A stretch of DNA of 9,823 nt from Cyanobacteria bacterium UBA11370 (GTDB lineage: Bacteria; Cyanobacteriota; Cyanobacteriia; Cyanobacteriales; Coleofasciculaceae), in contig DNGI01000243.1 in NCBI GenBank assembly GCA_003486645.1, forward strand, positions 9,254 to 19,076. The letters run 5' to 3'. The notes under the pieces were generated by a model, which was not told the DNA's origin, did no database searches, and saw nothing but the letters and a program-made list of their open reading frames with translations. Positions 1-6,074 of this stretch are shown here, piece by piece (within the stretch, counting starts at the first letter, position 1; each line of letters starts with the position of its first letter). Both the position numbers and the translations under genes were made by a program.

Positions 1-76
1 TTGTTGGTTGTTGGTTGTTAGTTGTTAGTTGTTAGTTGTTGGTTGTTAGTTGTTAGTTGTTGGTTGTTGGTTGTTC
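1..76. repeat. TTGTTRG heptamer tandem array
   Basis: Ten consecutive in-phase heptamers, each TTGTTGG or TTGTTAG, run from base 1 to 70 and are followed by a partial TTGTTC. The array may continue beyond the left edge of the window. This is the class of short tandemly repeated heptamers known from filamentous cyanobacteria. The only variation is G/A at position 6 of the unit. The strand is arbitrary. Confidence 0.93.
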
Positions 77-108
77 TACCCGCGTCCCCGTGTCTGGTGC
101 GTCTTCTT

Positions 109-155
109 CCCCCTCTCCCTCTCTCCCCCTCTCCCTCTCTCCCCCTCACCCCCTC
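109..155. repeat. Pyrimidine-rich 16-mer tandem repeat
   Basis: Two perfect copies of CCCCCTCTCCCTCTCT (109-124 and 125-140) are followed by a degraded third, CCCCCTCACCCCCTC. The plus strand is almost purely C/T here. The preceding C/G-rich stretch (about 77-108) has the look of the same kind of low-complexity intergenic filler seen in cyanobacterial genomes. There is no coding potential. Confidence 0.85.
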
Positions 156-188
156 AATCTTTTTTAGACTTATTCAAGCAGACATGAT

Positions 189-215
189 ATAATTCCTGAA
201 TTATTATTCTTTTTT
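189..215 (+). terminator. Possible AT-rich hairpin plus T-run, plus strand
   Basis: ATAATTC (189-195) and GAATTAT (198-204) are perfect inverted arms, and a T-rich stretch (TTCTTTTTT) ends at 215. Read on the plus strand this has the form of a weak intrinsic terminator, possibly for a gene left of the window. The stem is almost all A-T and the loop is tight, so it may be chance. It is not oriented to stop transcription of the minus-strand gene. Confidence 0.25.
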
Positions 216-256
216 CAACAAACAACAAACAACCAACAACAAACAACTAATAACCA
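216..256. repeat. CAACAAA/CAACCAA heptamers, inverse of the left array
   Basis: Five in-phase heptamers (CAACAAA, CAACAAA, CAACCAA, CAACAAA, CAACTAA) run from 216 to 250, then TAACCA. They are the reverse-complement type of the TTGTTRG array at 1-76, so the two arrays face each other across about 140 bp. The last units overlap the final codons and stop codon (247-249) of the minus-strand transglutaminase-like gene, so the end of that reading frame lies in repeat DNA. Confidence 0.88.
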
Positions 257-1923
257 ATCCCTAATTCTTGCAAGATTGTAAATCTGACATGATTAATTGC
301 CAGATTGCCAATCGAAACATTTTCCTTGTTTACCGGAATTCCTTGGCTTTTAAGAGTTTCAAAGGAAATACCCTTGCCAATCTCCACATGATACCAAGCC
401 AAGCCCATAAAAAATCGAGTCGGGTAAGGGCCGCCTTCCACGATATCATCAGGGTTTGATTCCATAGGCAACCAGCCGAAACCAGGAACATAAAATTCTA
501 GCCAAACATGATTAAAGTCCGGTTCTAAAGGTACACCGAGTTTATCAGGATGGGGAGGGCATTTGTAGCGTCCAACCGTGCGACAAGCAATTCCATTCAA
601 ACGCGCTAAAGCCAGCAAAACTCCCAAATATTCGCCACAAGAACCAATTCCTCGCTCTAAAACAATATCCGGTGTATCAATATGAGGTTTAATTCCATAG
701 GAGAGTTGGTCATAAACATAGTTACGAATACTATACATTTTTCGGAGTAAATTGGTTTCCCGACCGATCGCCTCTCGTGCAGCACGGCGTATGATCTCCG
801 TATTCATAGCTAACTCGTCATTATCAACCAAATAGCGAGTTTTAAACTCTTCCGGCAATTCGGGTAGATTTTCTACATCTCGCGGAGTGAAACGATATTT
901 GATACTCCAGACTTCTAGAAGAACTTTCCAACCAAACAGATGGCGTTCACCAGGTTTGAGGGTATCGAATTTAAAGACAGCGACTCGTTGATCGTCTTGG
1001 ATTTCTTCAGTAAAAGGAAGTCCTACCCATTCAATTTTTCTTACCGTTTGGCGATCCGTGTCTGAAGGTAAAGCGATCCGCCATTCTACATCCGTCAATT
1101 CTACATCATCTAAGGGTGAAAGTTCCTCAACATAGGACATTTCAATTAAATAGCCATTAGAAAGGGCAGAGCGACGCTCAGGATTAACATGAAAATAGAG
1201 GGGATGAATGAAAGTGCGATCGCGGTATTGCAATTCATAATTAGGTTCAGCGTTAGGGTTATCCCGAATATAGGGTTCGTCATGGGCATAGGCAACGTAG
1301 AGTGTATTTTCCCCGGTTTCAGGGTCTTGGTAAAATGCTAAACCCGTGGGATTATCAAAGGGAGTCAGAACGCTGAATTGAATGTTTCCCGTTGCTCGAT
1401 CCAGACAGTAAACCGTCTGTTCTTCCCGATCAGAAATCCACAGTTCCTCATCCCGCACGGTAATATTTTCAACCCCAATCCCTGGAGCATATAAGCGGGT
1501 AATCTCCCGACCTGTATCACGGCTGAAAATTAAAATATACCCAGCTTTTTTACAGGTCACATAAACCGTCGAATCCTTAACCGCAACGCCATCAGCCCTG
1601 TAAGGTAAACTAATAAAATGCTGAAGCGTTAAATCTCCATTAATTTGGCCAAAATAAACGCTATCTTGCATCGTTAACCATAGGGTTTCTCCTGAAAGCG
1701 CCAAACCCGTGGCATCGGTAAAATCTAACTCACGGGACGGGTTCAAAATTTTGGTATTGTCAGTGTGAGGATCGATTTCAAGCAGATAGCCGCTGGTCGC
1801 ATCAATGGCGATCAGTTTGTCCCCCCAAAACGCTATACCTTGTAAAGCGGAGGCTCCAATCGGCCTGATCATTACAAAGGGTTTCAATTTTGGTAACAAA
1901 GAGGGCGCGGAATCAGGAATCAT
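247..1923 (-). CDS. Transglutaminase-like protein with N-terminal beta-propeller-like half
   Basis: A 558-residue protein with two parts. Residues about 20-215 show repeated short strands of the type GLALSGETLWLT, GVAVKDSTVYVT and NITVRDEELWIS, each followed by a 'Y-C/L-L-D-R-x-T-G' turn, like NHL/SMP-30-type propeller blades. Residues about 375-500 are a transglutaminase core: GSCGEY with nucleophile candidate Cys429, NHVWLEFYVPGFGW with His472, then LPMESNPDD. At the usual catalytic Asp position (W-x-P-x-D) there is Glu488; Asp492 and Asp493 follow. A middle region (about 255-350) looks beta-rich and is unassigned. No signal peptide or membrane segment is seen, so a cytoplasmic location is inferred. 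ATG at 1921-1923 is the first start and has no clear Shine-Dalgarno; Met18 is an alternative. Substrate is unknown; it could be a protease-like or inactive member rather than a cross-linking enzyme. It is divergent from the DUF928 array. Confidence 0.85.
   Translation of the reverse strand: MIPDSAPSLLPKLKPFVMIRPIGASALQGIAFWGDKLIAIDATSGYLLEIDPHTDNTKILNPSRELDFTDATGLALSGETLWLTMQDSVYFGQINGDLTLQHFISLPYRADGVAVKDSTVYVTCKKAGYILIFSRDTGREITRLYAPGIGVENITVRDEELWISDREEQTVYCLDRATGNIQFSVLTPFDNPTGLAFYQDPETGENTLYVAYAHDEPYIRDNPNAEPNYELQYRDRTFIHPLYFHVNPERRSALSNGYLIEMSYVEELSPLDDVELTDVEWRIALPSDTDRQTVRKIEWVGLPFTEEIQDDQRVAVFKFDTLKPGERHLFGWKVLLEVWSIKYRFTPRDVENLPELPEEFKTRYLVDNDELAMNTEIIRRAAREAIGRETNLLRKMYSIRNYVYDQLSYGIKPHIDTPDIVLERGIGSCGEYLGVLLALARLNGIACRTVGRYKCPPHPDKLGVPLEPDFNHVWLEFYVPGFGWLPMESNPDDIVEGGPYPTRFFMGLAWYHVEIGKGISFETLKSQGIPVNKENVSIGNLAINHVRFTILQELGIGY
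1216..1223. repeat. HIP1 palindrome
   Basis: A perfect GCGATCGC, the highly iterated palindrome of many cyanobacterial genomes. Further perfect copies in this window are at 3371-3378, 5833-5840, 6673-6680, 9557-9564 and 9742-9749. All six lie inside coding regions. Six in 9.8 kb is far above the roughly 0.15 expected by chance for an octamer, and this is the main compositional evidence for a cyanobacterial origin. Confidence 0.95.
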
Positions 1924-1936
1924 AGTTAATTAAGGT

Positions 1937-2130
1937 GAAGATTTAGATAAGAATGGAAACTAAGGGTTCCAGTGCCCCTAATGCCTCAAGTTAAACTATT
2001 AATATTAAGGCAGATACAGGTTTGAGAGAGCTTTTTGGGCTAAGGCAAACCTGTGGTGTACGGGAACTAAAGCTTCTGTTCTGACATCTTTTTTATACAA
2101 AGACTCTGCTCAACAAGCAAATACTTCATT
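1937..2130 (+). promoter_or_regulatory. Upstream region and conserved leader of DUF928 copy 1
   Basis: This divergent intergenic region has two conserved parts. The distal block (1937-2017) begins GAAGATTTAGATAAGA and contains CCTCAAGTTAAA and GCAGATAC; it recurs in the same order before copy 4 (4933-5013), at almost the same distance from the ATG (114 and 111 bp). The proximal block (about 2059-2130) runs GGGAACTAAAGCTTCTG through to TTCATT-ATG and is shared with copies 3 and 4, and in shortened form with copy 2. TATTAA at 1997-2002 could be a -10 element, but I see no convincing -35. There is no Shine-Dalgarno near the ATG. Confidence 0.6.
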
Positions 2131-2943
2131 ATGGCTTGGTATATGCGTTCATCACCCTTTAGAATTCTGACTGTGGCTTTGGCGCTGGGGCTGGCAGTCA
2201 ATGTTCCATTACAGGTACAAGCTCAGTTGAGACCTGCCTCACTCAGTTCTCAGCTACCCCTTCAATGGGAACCTCCCCGTACCCCTGGTAGTTCCGCGCC
2301 TGTAAATAGGGAAAGCGGGGGAGTACGAGGACCTTGCCTCACGACCTCACAAAAACTGGTCGCCTTAGTTCCAGCTTCAGGTATGGGCACAACGACGGCT
2401 GACTATCCAACAGTGTTTTGGTATATGCCTGAAAGTCAGGCATCAGCAGTAGAGTTTATGCTGCAAGATTCCAACAATCGGCAGGTTTACTCAGTCAAGT
2501 ATAATTTGGCGAAGTCTGCCGAAGGTGTTGTCCGTGCTCCTGGTATCATGAGCTTAACCCTGCCTGCGTTGGCTAACCTTTCCCCACTTAAGAGTGGTCA
2601 GACTTATAAGTGGTCTGTCACCTTGATCTGCACTACTGAACTCACTGATAACTCAGGCAATCCTTTTGTTGAGGGCACAATTGAGCGAGTTGATCTAGCT
2701 CCATCCCTGGCATGGCGTATTGAACAAGCAACTCCTAAAGAGCGTGTTGCTCTCTACGCCCAACAGGGAGCTTGGTATGAAACCTTGAAAACTTTAGTGG
2801 AACTACAGCGGGATTTCCCTAGGGATCGAGAGGTGACACAAGCTTTAGACAAACTTCTCCAATCCGTTGAACTCGATCCAATGCCCCAATCATCCGAGCG
2901 GGAAAATATCAGTCAACTCAATTCAGTACCCCTTGAGCGGTAA
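2131..2943 (+). CDS. DUF928 family secreted protein, array copy 1
   Basis: 270 residues. A Sec-type signal peptide is clear: Arg6/Arg11, a hydrophobic core at about 12-25, and a cleavage site VQA-Q after Ala31. The mature part has the family layout: PVNRESGGVRGPC (about 57-69), LVALVPASG, YPTVFWYMP (92-100), EFMLQD, PGIMSLTLP (137-145), SPLKSGQTYKW, then ERVALYAQQGAWYETLKTLVELQRDFP (about 204-230). Cys69 and Cys167 are the only cysteines and align in all five copies, so a disulfide is plausible after export. The C-terminal helices look TPR-like. The Trp that precedes the final KLL motif in the other copies is Leu here. The function of DUF928 is not known. ATG 2131 is chosen because MAW-aromatic is shared with copies 3 and 4; ATG 2143 (Met5) is an alternative. 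Copy 2 follows after a short gap with no terminator, so co-transcription is likely. Confidence 0.93.
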   Translation: MAWYMRSSPFRILTVALALGLAVNVPLQVQAQLRPASLSSQLPLQWEPPRTPGSSAPVNRESGGVRGPCLTTSQKLVALVPASGMGTTTADYPTVFWYMPESQASAVEFMLQDSNNRQVYSVKYNLAKSAEGVVRAPGIMSLTLPALANLSPLKSGQTYKWSVTLICTTELTDNSGNPFVEGTIERVDLAPSLAWRIEQATPKERVALYAQQGAWYETLKTLVELQRDFPRDREVTQALDKLLQSVELDPMPQSSERENISQLNSVPLER

Positions 2944-2960
2944 ATCGGATCGGTAGGGTA

Positions 2961-3018
2961 TGACATCTTTACACTAAGAGTCTGCTCGACAAGCAAATAC
3001 TTCATCATGGCTTAGTTC
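2961..3018 (+). promoter_or_regulatory. Shortened leader of DUF928 copy 2 with two-codon mini-ORF
   Basis: From TGACATCTTT (2961) to TTCATC-ATG (3007-3009) this matches the last part of the leader of copy 1, including TCTGCTCGACAAGCAAATAC. The distal block and the first part of the leader are missing. The ancestral start ATG GCT is followed by TAG (3013-3015) where copies 1, 3 and 4 have TGG, giving a mini-ORF Met-Ala-stop. The next in-frame ATG is at 3019, three bases after the stop, close enough for terminating ribosomes to restart. Confidence 0.7.
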
Positions 3019-3813
3019 ATGCGCTCATCACACTTAGCAGTATTAACCGTAGCTGTGACTCTAGGGTTGGTAGTCAATCTCGCACCACCAGTGCAAGCCC
3101 AATTGAGTACTAACTCCCTAGGTTCTCAGCTACCCCTTCAATGGGAACCGCCCCGTACCCCTGGCGATTCCGCTCCGGTGAATCGGGAGAGTGGGGGCAT
3201 ACGCGGCCCCGATCAACAGGGGTCTCTCCCGTGCATCCAGGGCGAACAAAGCTTGACCGCCTTAGTGCCTGCTTCCGGTAAGGGAACGACGACGGCTGAG
3301 TATCCGACGGTCTTTTGGTATATGCCTGCAACTACAGCATCAGCGGTAGAGTTTGTGCTCAAGGATGCCAGCGATCGCCAGATTTACTCCGTCACGAAGA
3401 ATTTGGTGGGGTCTGGCCAAGGTACCAGCACTCCCGGTATCATGAGTTTAACCCTGCCGCCCTTGGCTAACGTCTCTCCACTCAAGACAGGTCAGACCTA
3501 TTACTGGGATGTCAGTTTGATCTGTGATGGAAGGGATCGCTCGGCAGATATCTGGGTCAGAGCTGAGATTGAACGAATTTTACCGGATTCAACTCTAGCA
3601 TCAGGTCTTGAGCAGGCAACGCCCAAACAGCGCCTCGCTCTCTATGCCCAACACGGGGATTGGTATGAGACATTAAAGACCTTGATCGAACTGCGACGGG
3701 ATTTGCCCAGTGACCTAGAGGTGAAAGAGGCTTGGGAAAAACTGCTCAGATCAGCCGACCTAAAGCCAATGGCTCAATCCTTAGAGGGGCAGAGTATCAG
3801 TCAGCTCAATTGA
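3019..3813 (+). CDS. DUF928 family secreted protein, array copy 2 (restarted after nonsense codon)
   Basis: 264 residues from ATG 3019, the codon equivalent to Met5 of copy 1. The original start at 3007 is cut off by TAG at codon 3. The signal peptide survives: Arg2, hydrophobic core at about 6-19, cleavage VQA-Q after Ala27. Family motifs are all present: NRESGGIRGP, LTALVPASGKG, YPTVFWYMP (95-103), EFVLKD, PGIMSLTLP, SPLKTGQTYYW, QRLALYAQHGDWYETLKTL (about 204-222) and AWEKLL. Cys72 and Cys169 are the two conserved cysteines. It is closest to copy 1. The C-terminus ends at SQLN because a TGA stands where copy 1 has TCA and six more residues. The remaining frame is undamaged, which argues for a working gene rather than a pseudogene. 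The gap after copy 1 holds no obvious promoter, so it probably depends on the copy 1 promoter. Confidence 0.88.
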   Translation: MRSSHLAVLTVAVTLGLVVNLAPPVQAQLSTNSLGSQLPLQWEPPRTPGDSAPVNRESGGIRGPDQQGSLPCIQGEQSLTALVPASGKGTTTAEYPTVFWYMPATTASAVEFVLKDASDRQIYSVTKNLVGSGQGTSTPGIMSLTLPPLANVSPLKTGQTYYWDVSLICDGRDRSADIWVRAEIERILPDSTLASGLEQATPKQRLALYAQHGDWYETLKTLIELRRDLPSDLEVKEAWEKLLRSADLKPMAQSLEGQSISQLN

Positions 3814-3860
3814 GTCCCCGTTATTCTCAACGTCAACAAATACACCGCTTTAAAACATAG

Positions 3861-3879
3861 ACCTCATGCCATCAGAGGT
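3861..3879 (+). other. Small bulged hairpin after DUF928 copy 2
   Basis: ACCTC-A-TG (3861-3868) pairs with CAGAGGT (3873-3879) around a CCAT loop, with A3866 bulged. It begins 48 bases after the copy 2 stop codon. No T-run follows, so it is not a standard intrinsic terminator; it could stabilise the 3' end of the transcript or be chance. Confidence 0.3.
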
Positions 3880-3889
3880 ACTGATCATC

Positions 3890-3913
3890 GCTAATGACTT
3901 TTGCCTCATTAGC
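3890..3913. other. Perfect 8-bp inverted repeat between copies 2 and 3
   Basis: GCTAATGA (3890-3897) and TCATTAGC (3906-3913) are perfect inverted arms separated by CTTTTGCC. It lies about 155 bp before the start of copy 3. No T-run follows on the plus strand. It could be an operator for a dimeric regulator or an RNA hairpin; the sequence does not decide. I did not find it before the other copies. Confidence 0.45.
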
Positions 3914-3980
3914 CACGAACAATTACGTTAAGATATCCTAACTAAAGCAACTTCTGGTTTGGGGAAACTGGCTATCATAA

Positions 3981-4067
3981 GTTAAGCTATATCTGTGCGG
4001 GAACCTAGGCTTCTGTTCTGCCATCTTTAACCTACAAAGAGTCCGCTCTACGAGCAACTATTTCATC
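3981..4067 (+). promoter_or_regulatory. Upstream region and conserved leader of DUF928 copy 3
   Basis: From about 3998 (GGGAACCTAGGCTTCTGT) to TTCATC-ATG this matches the leaders of copies 1 and 4; CTTCTGTTCTG is identical to copy 1. Just upstream, GTTAAGCTATATCT (from 3981) offers a TATATC-like -10 candidate, but no clear -35 is seen. The distal block of copies 1 and 4 is not recognisable here. Confidence 0.5.
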
Positions 4068-4874
4068 ATGGCTTGGTTCAGACGCTCATCACCCTTAACA
4101 CTAGTGACAGTAGCTTTGATTCTGGGGTTGGTAATCAACCTACCAGGAAAACTCCAAGCTCAGTCACAAACCCCTTCACTCACTTCTCAATTGCCCGCTC
4201 AATGGGACCCCCCAAGCCCACCAGACGCTCCAGCTCCGGTGAATCGGGAGAGTGGCGGAATCAGAGGTGATAGCTGCAAAATTCCTCCGGATCAAAAACT
4301 ATTATCATTAGTTCCCCTATCGGGTATAGGAACAACAACGGTTGACTATCCGACGGTTTTTTGGTACATGCCTGAAACCAGAGCCTCAGCCGTAGAGTTT
4401 GTGCTTAAAGATGCTAACGCTCGGCAGCTTTACTATGCGAAATATAATTTGGCACAGTCGGCTCAGGGGGTTAGTGGCACTCCACGGATCATGAGCTTAA
4501 AGTTGCCACCGTTGGCGAATCTCTCTCCTCTCAAGGTGGGTCAGACCTATTACTGGGAATTAGCCTTGATTTGCATTGATCCCGATAGTGGTATGGAAGA
4601 AGAAGTTACTCCCTTTGTGCGGGGTGGAATTCAACGCGTAGCACCCAACCCCACGTTGGCTCTTGATCTGCAAAAGGCTACCGCTAAAGAGCGTGTGGCT
4701 CTCTATGCCAACCAGCGAGATTGGTATGAAACATTAAGGACGTTGGCAGAATTGCAACAAGCTTTGCCCAACGATCCAGAGGTAGCTGAGGCTTGGGCAA
4801 AACTCCTGAACTCAGTCAATCTAGAGCCTGTTGACTACAAATCTAGGTTGGAACCTGCGATCAATGAACCCTAA
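4068..4874 (+). CDS. DUF928 family secreted protein, array copy 3
   Basis: 268 residues. The N-terminus MAWFRRSS leads into a hydrophobic core (about 10-25) and a signal peptidase site LQA-Q after Ala31. The mature protein has a Pro-rich linker (QWDPPSPPDAPAP), NRESGGIRG, Cys70, LVPLSGIGTTT, YPTVFWYMP (94-102), EFVLKDAN, IMSLKLPPLANLSPL, QTYYWELALIC with Cys169, an acidic insert (DPDSGMEEEV, about 171-180), then KERVALYANQRDWYETLRTLAELQ and AWAKLL. These are the standard DUF928 landmarks and the length matches its neighbours. Export to the periplasm or cell surface is inferred; no activity is known. The start at MAWF is supported by leader conservation and by copy 4. It has its own leader and a 254-bp spacer upstream, so it could be transcribed separately from copies 1 and 2. 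Confidence 0.93.
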   Translation: MAWFRRSSPLTLVTVALILGLVINLPGKLQAQSQTPSLTSQLPAQWDPPSPPDAPAPVNRESGGIRGDSCKIPPDQKLLSLVPLSGIGTTTVDYPTVFWYMPETRASAVEFVLKDANARQLYYAKYNLAQSAQGVSGTPRIMSLKLPPLANLSPLKVGQTYYWELALICIDPDSGMEEEVTPFVRGGIQRVAPNPTLALDLQKATAKERVALYANQRDWYETLRTLAELQQALPNDPEVAEAWAKLLNSVNLEPVDYKSRLEPAINEP

Positions 4875-4932
4875 CTCAGAACTTATAGGGGAGATAGTGT
4901 AGCTTTTCTTTCCTGATTAACACCTTAATGAT

Positions 4933-5123
4933 GAAGATTTAGATAAGAGTTCAAACCAAGGGTTTCAGGGCTGCCACTTCCTCAAGTTAAAATATAGACA
5001 CTCAGGCAGATACTCGTCTTAGCCCCTAATTATTACAAAGCAAGTAATCCCTGCATTGCAACCTAGGCTGCTGTTCTGACCTGTGCTTCCAAAGACTGTG
5101 CTCTACGAGGAAATCGTTCTATC
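4933..5123 (+). promoter_or_regulatory. Upstream region and conserved leader of DUF928 copy 4
   Basis: The distal block (4933-5013) repeats the order seen before copy 1: GAAGATTTAGATAAGA, then AAGGGTTTCAG, CCTCAAGTTAAA and GCAGATAC. The proximal leader (about 5054-5123) includes CAACCTAGGCTGCTGTTCTG and CTCTACGAGGAAAT before the ATG. AATATAGA (from 4991) could supply a -10 element at the same place as TATTAA before copy 1. The only purine-rich motif, GAGGAAA, is too far from the ATG for a normal Shine-Dalgarno. Confidence 0.6.
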
Positions 5124-5951
5124 ATGGCTTGGTTCACACGCTCATCGCAGTTTTCCCTACTCGCTATCGCCTTGACTTTGGGACTGGCAATCAATACCCC
5201 AGTTCAGGCGCAAACTCGGTTGGGTTCTTCTCCCCTCAGCAATCAGATTCCCAACCAATGGGAACCCCCTACTACTCCAACCCCTGCTCCTATTAATAAA
5301 GATTCCGGTGGTAGGCGTGGGCCTTGTATTGCCGATCCGAATTTTAATAAAGCCCCGATCGCACTCGTACCGCCTTCGGGAGTGGGAACGACAATGGCAG
5401 AGTACCCTACGGTATTTTGGTATATGCCCAAAACTACAGCCTGGGGCGTGGAATTTCGCCTATCGGATGCTAACCAGAACGTCGTTTACTCTACCACCTA
5501 TGCCTTCGCTCACTACACAGAAAAAACAGCAGATGGCAAAGATGAGGGCGAATTTGTGGTGGGCGCGCCTGGTATTATGAGCCTAACCCTTCCGGCTTCT
5601 GGAGGCGTTTCTCCCCTAGAGATGGGTAAGGATTATCGCTGGCAATTAAGACTCATTTGTGATCCCCAGGACATTACAGGTGATGTATATATAGAGGGTG
5701 GATTCAAGCGTGTTGCCGTCGATCCCAACCTGAAAACTCGCATCCAGCAGGCAAAACCAGAAGATTTGGTGACGCTCTATGCCAATCAGCGACTTTGGTA
5801 TGAGACAATAGATATCCTAATCGATCTGCGACGCGATCGCCCCAATGACAAAAATTTCACTGACGCTTGGAATAAATTACTCCGGTCAGTCGGTCTAGAG
5901 ATTATTACTGAAGAATCTTTATTTGAGGAAGCTAGAACAGTTAACAACTAA
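5124..5951 (+). CDS. DUF928 family secreted protein, array copy 4
   Basis: 275 residues, starting MAWFTRSS. The hydrophobic core is at about 10-23 and the cleavage site VQA-Q follows Ala29. Landmarks are SGGRRGPC (Cys68), LVPPSGVGTTMAEYPTVFWYMP (81-102), EFRLSDAN, a longer loop after VVYSTTYAF with EKTADGKDEGEF (about 133-144) that the other copies lack, PGIMSLTLP (149-157), SPLEMGKDYRW, LICD with Cys179, then a TPR-like C-terminus (LVTLYANQRLWYETIDILIDLRRDRP, AWNKLL). It is more diverged from copies 1-3 than they are from each other, yet keeps their leader and N-terminus. SPLEMG rather than SPLKxG links it to copy 5. No separate function can be assigned. Confidence 0.93.
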   Translation: MAWFTRSSQFSLLAIALTLGLAINTPVQAQTRLGSSPLSNQIPNQWEPPTTPTPAPINKDSGGRRGPCIADPNFNKAPIALVPPSGVGTTMAEYPTVFWYMPKTTAWGVEFRLSDANQNVVYSTTYAFAHYTEKTADGKDEGEFVVGAPGIMSLTLPASGGVSPLEMGKDYRWQLRLICDPQDITGDVYIEGGFKRVAVDPNLKTRIQQAKPEDLVTLYANQRLWYETIDILIDLRRDRPNDKNFTDAWNKLLRSVGLEIITEESLFEEARTVNN

Positions 5952-5995
5952 CATAGCAGTTTTCAATTCGATGAGGTATAAATTTCTAGCTTTTA

Positions 5996-6016
5996 GGGAG
6001 TGGGGAGTGGGGAGTG
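5996..6016. repeat. GGGAGTG heptamer, three copies
   Basis: Three perfect tandem heptamers GGGAGTG lie between DUF928 copies 4 and 5. They create a GTG (6000) in frame with copy 5, which I do not accept as its start because it would begin inside the repeat and give a repeat-coded Gly-Ser-Gly N-terminus. Confidence 0.88.
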
Positions 6017-6074
6017 GAGAATAAAATTCAATGTACCTCACCCATTTGAGAAAGGCTATAACTACTCATTCATT

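Noticed and set aside
1..256. CRISPR array
   Set aside because: The repeats are 7-mers without unique spacers of regular length, so this is a short tandem repeat array.
268..459. Plus-strand 63-codon frame opposite the transglutaminase-like gene
   Set aside because: It lies antisense within the catalytic domain coding region, has no recognisable motif and no start signal; it is a shadow of the real gene.
2085..2130. Conserved hairpin or riboswitch in the DUF928 leaders
   Set aside because: The leader of copy 3 can form AGAG-TCCG-CTCT, but copies 1 and 4 do not keep the pairing, so no conserved RNA structure is supported.
5308..5580. Alternate-frame 90-codon plus-strand frame within DUF928 copy 4
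   Set aside because: It overlaps conserved DUF928 motifs in the main frame and resembles no protein I know.
6000..6074. GTG start at 6000 giving a 324-residue DUF928 copy 5
   Set aside because: The GTG lies inside the GGGAGTG repeat and the added 25 residues show no family similarity; ATG 6075 follows the same TTCATT sequence as copy 1.
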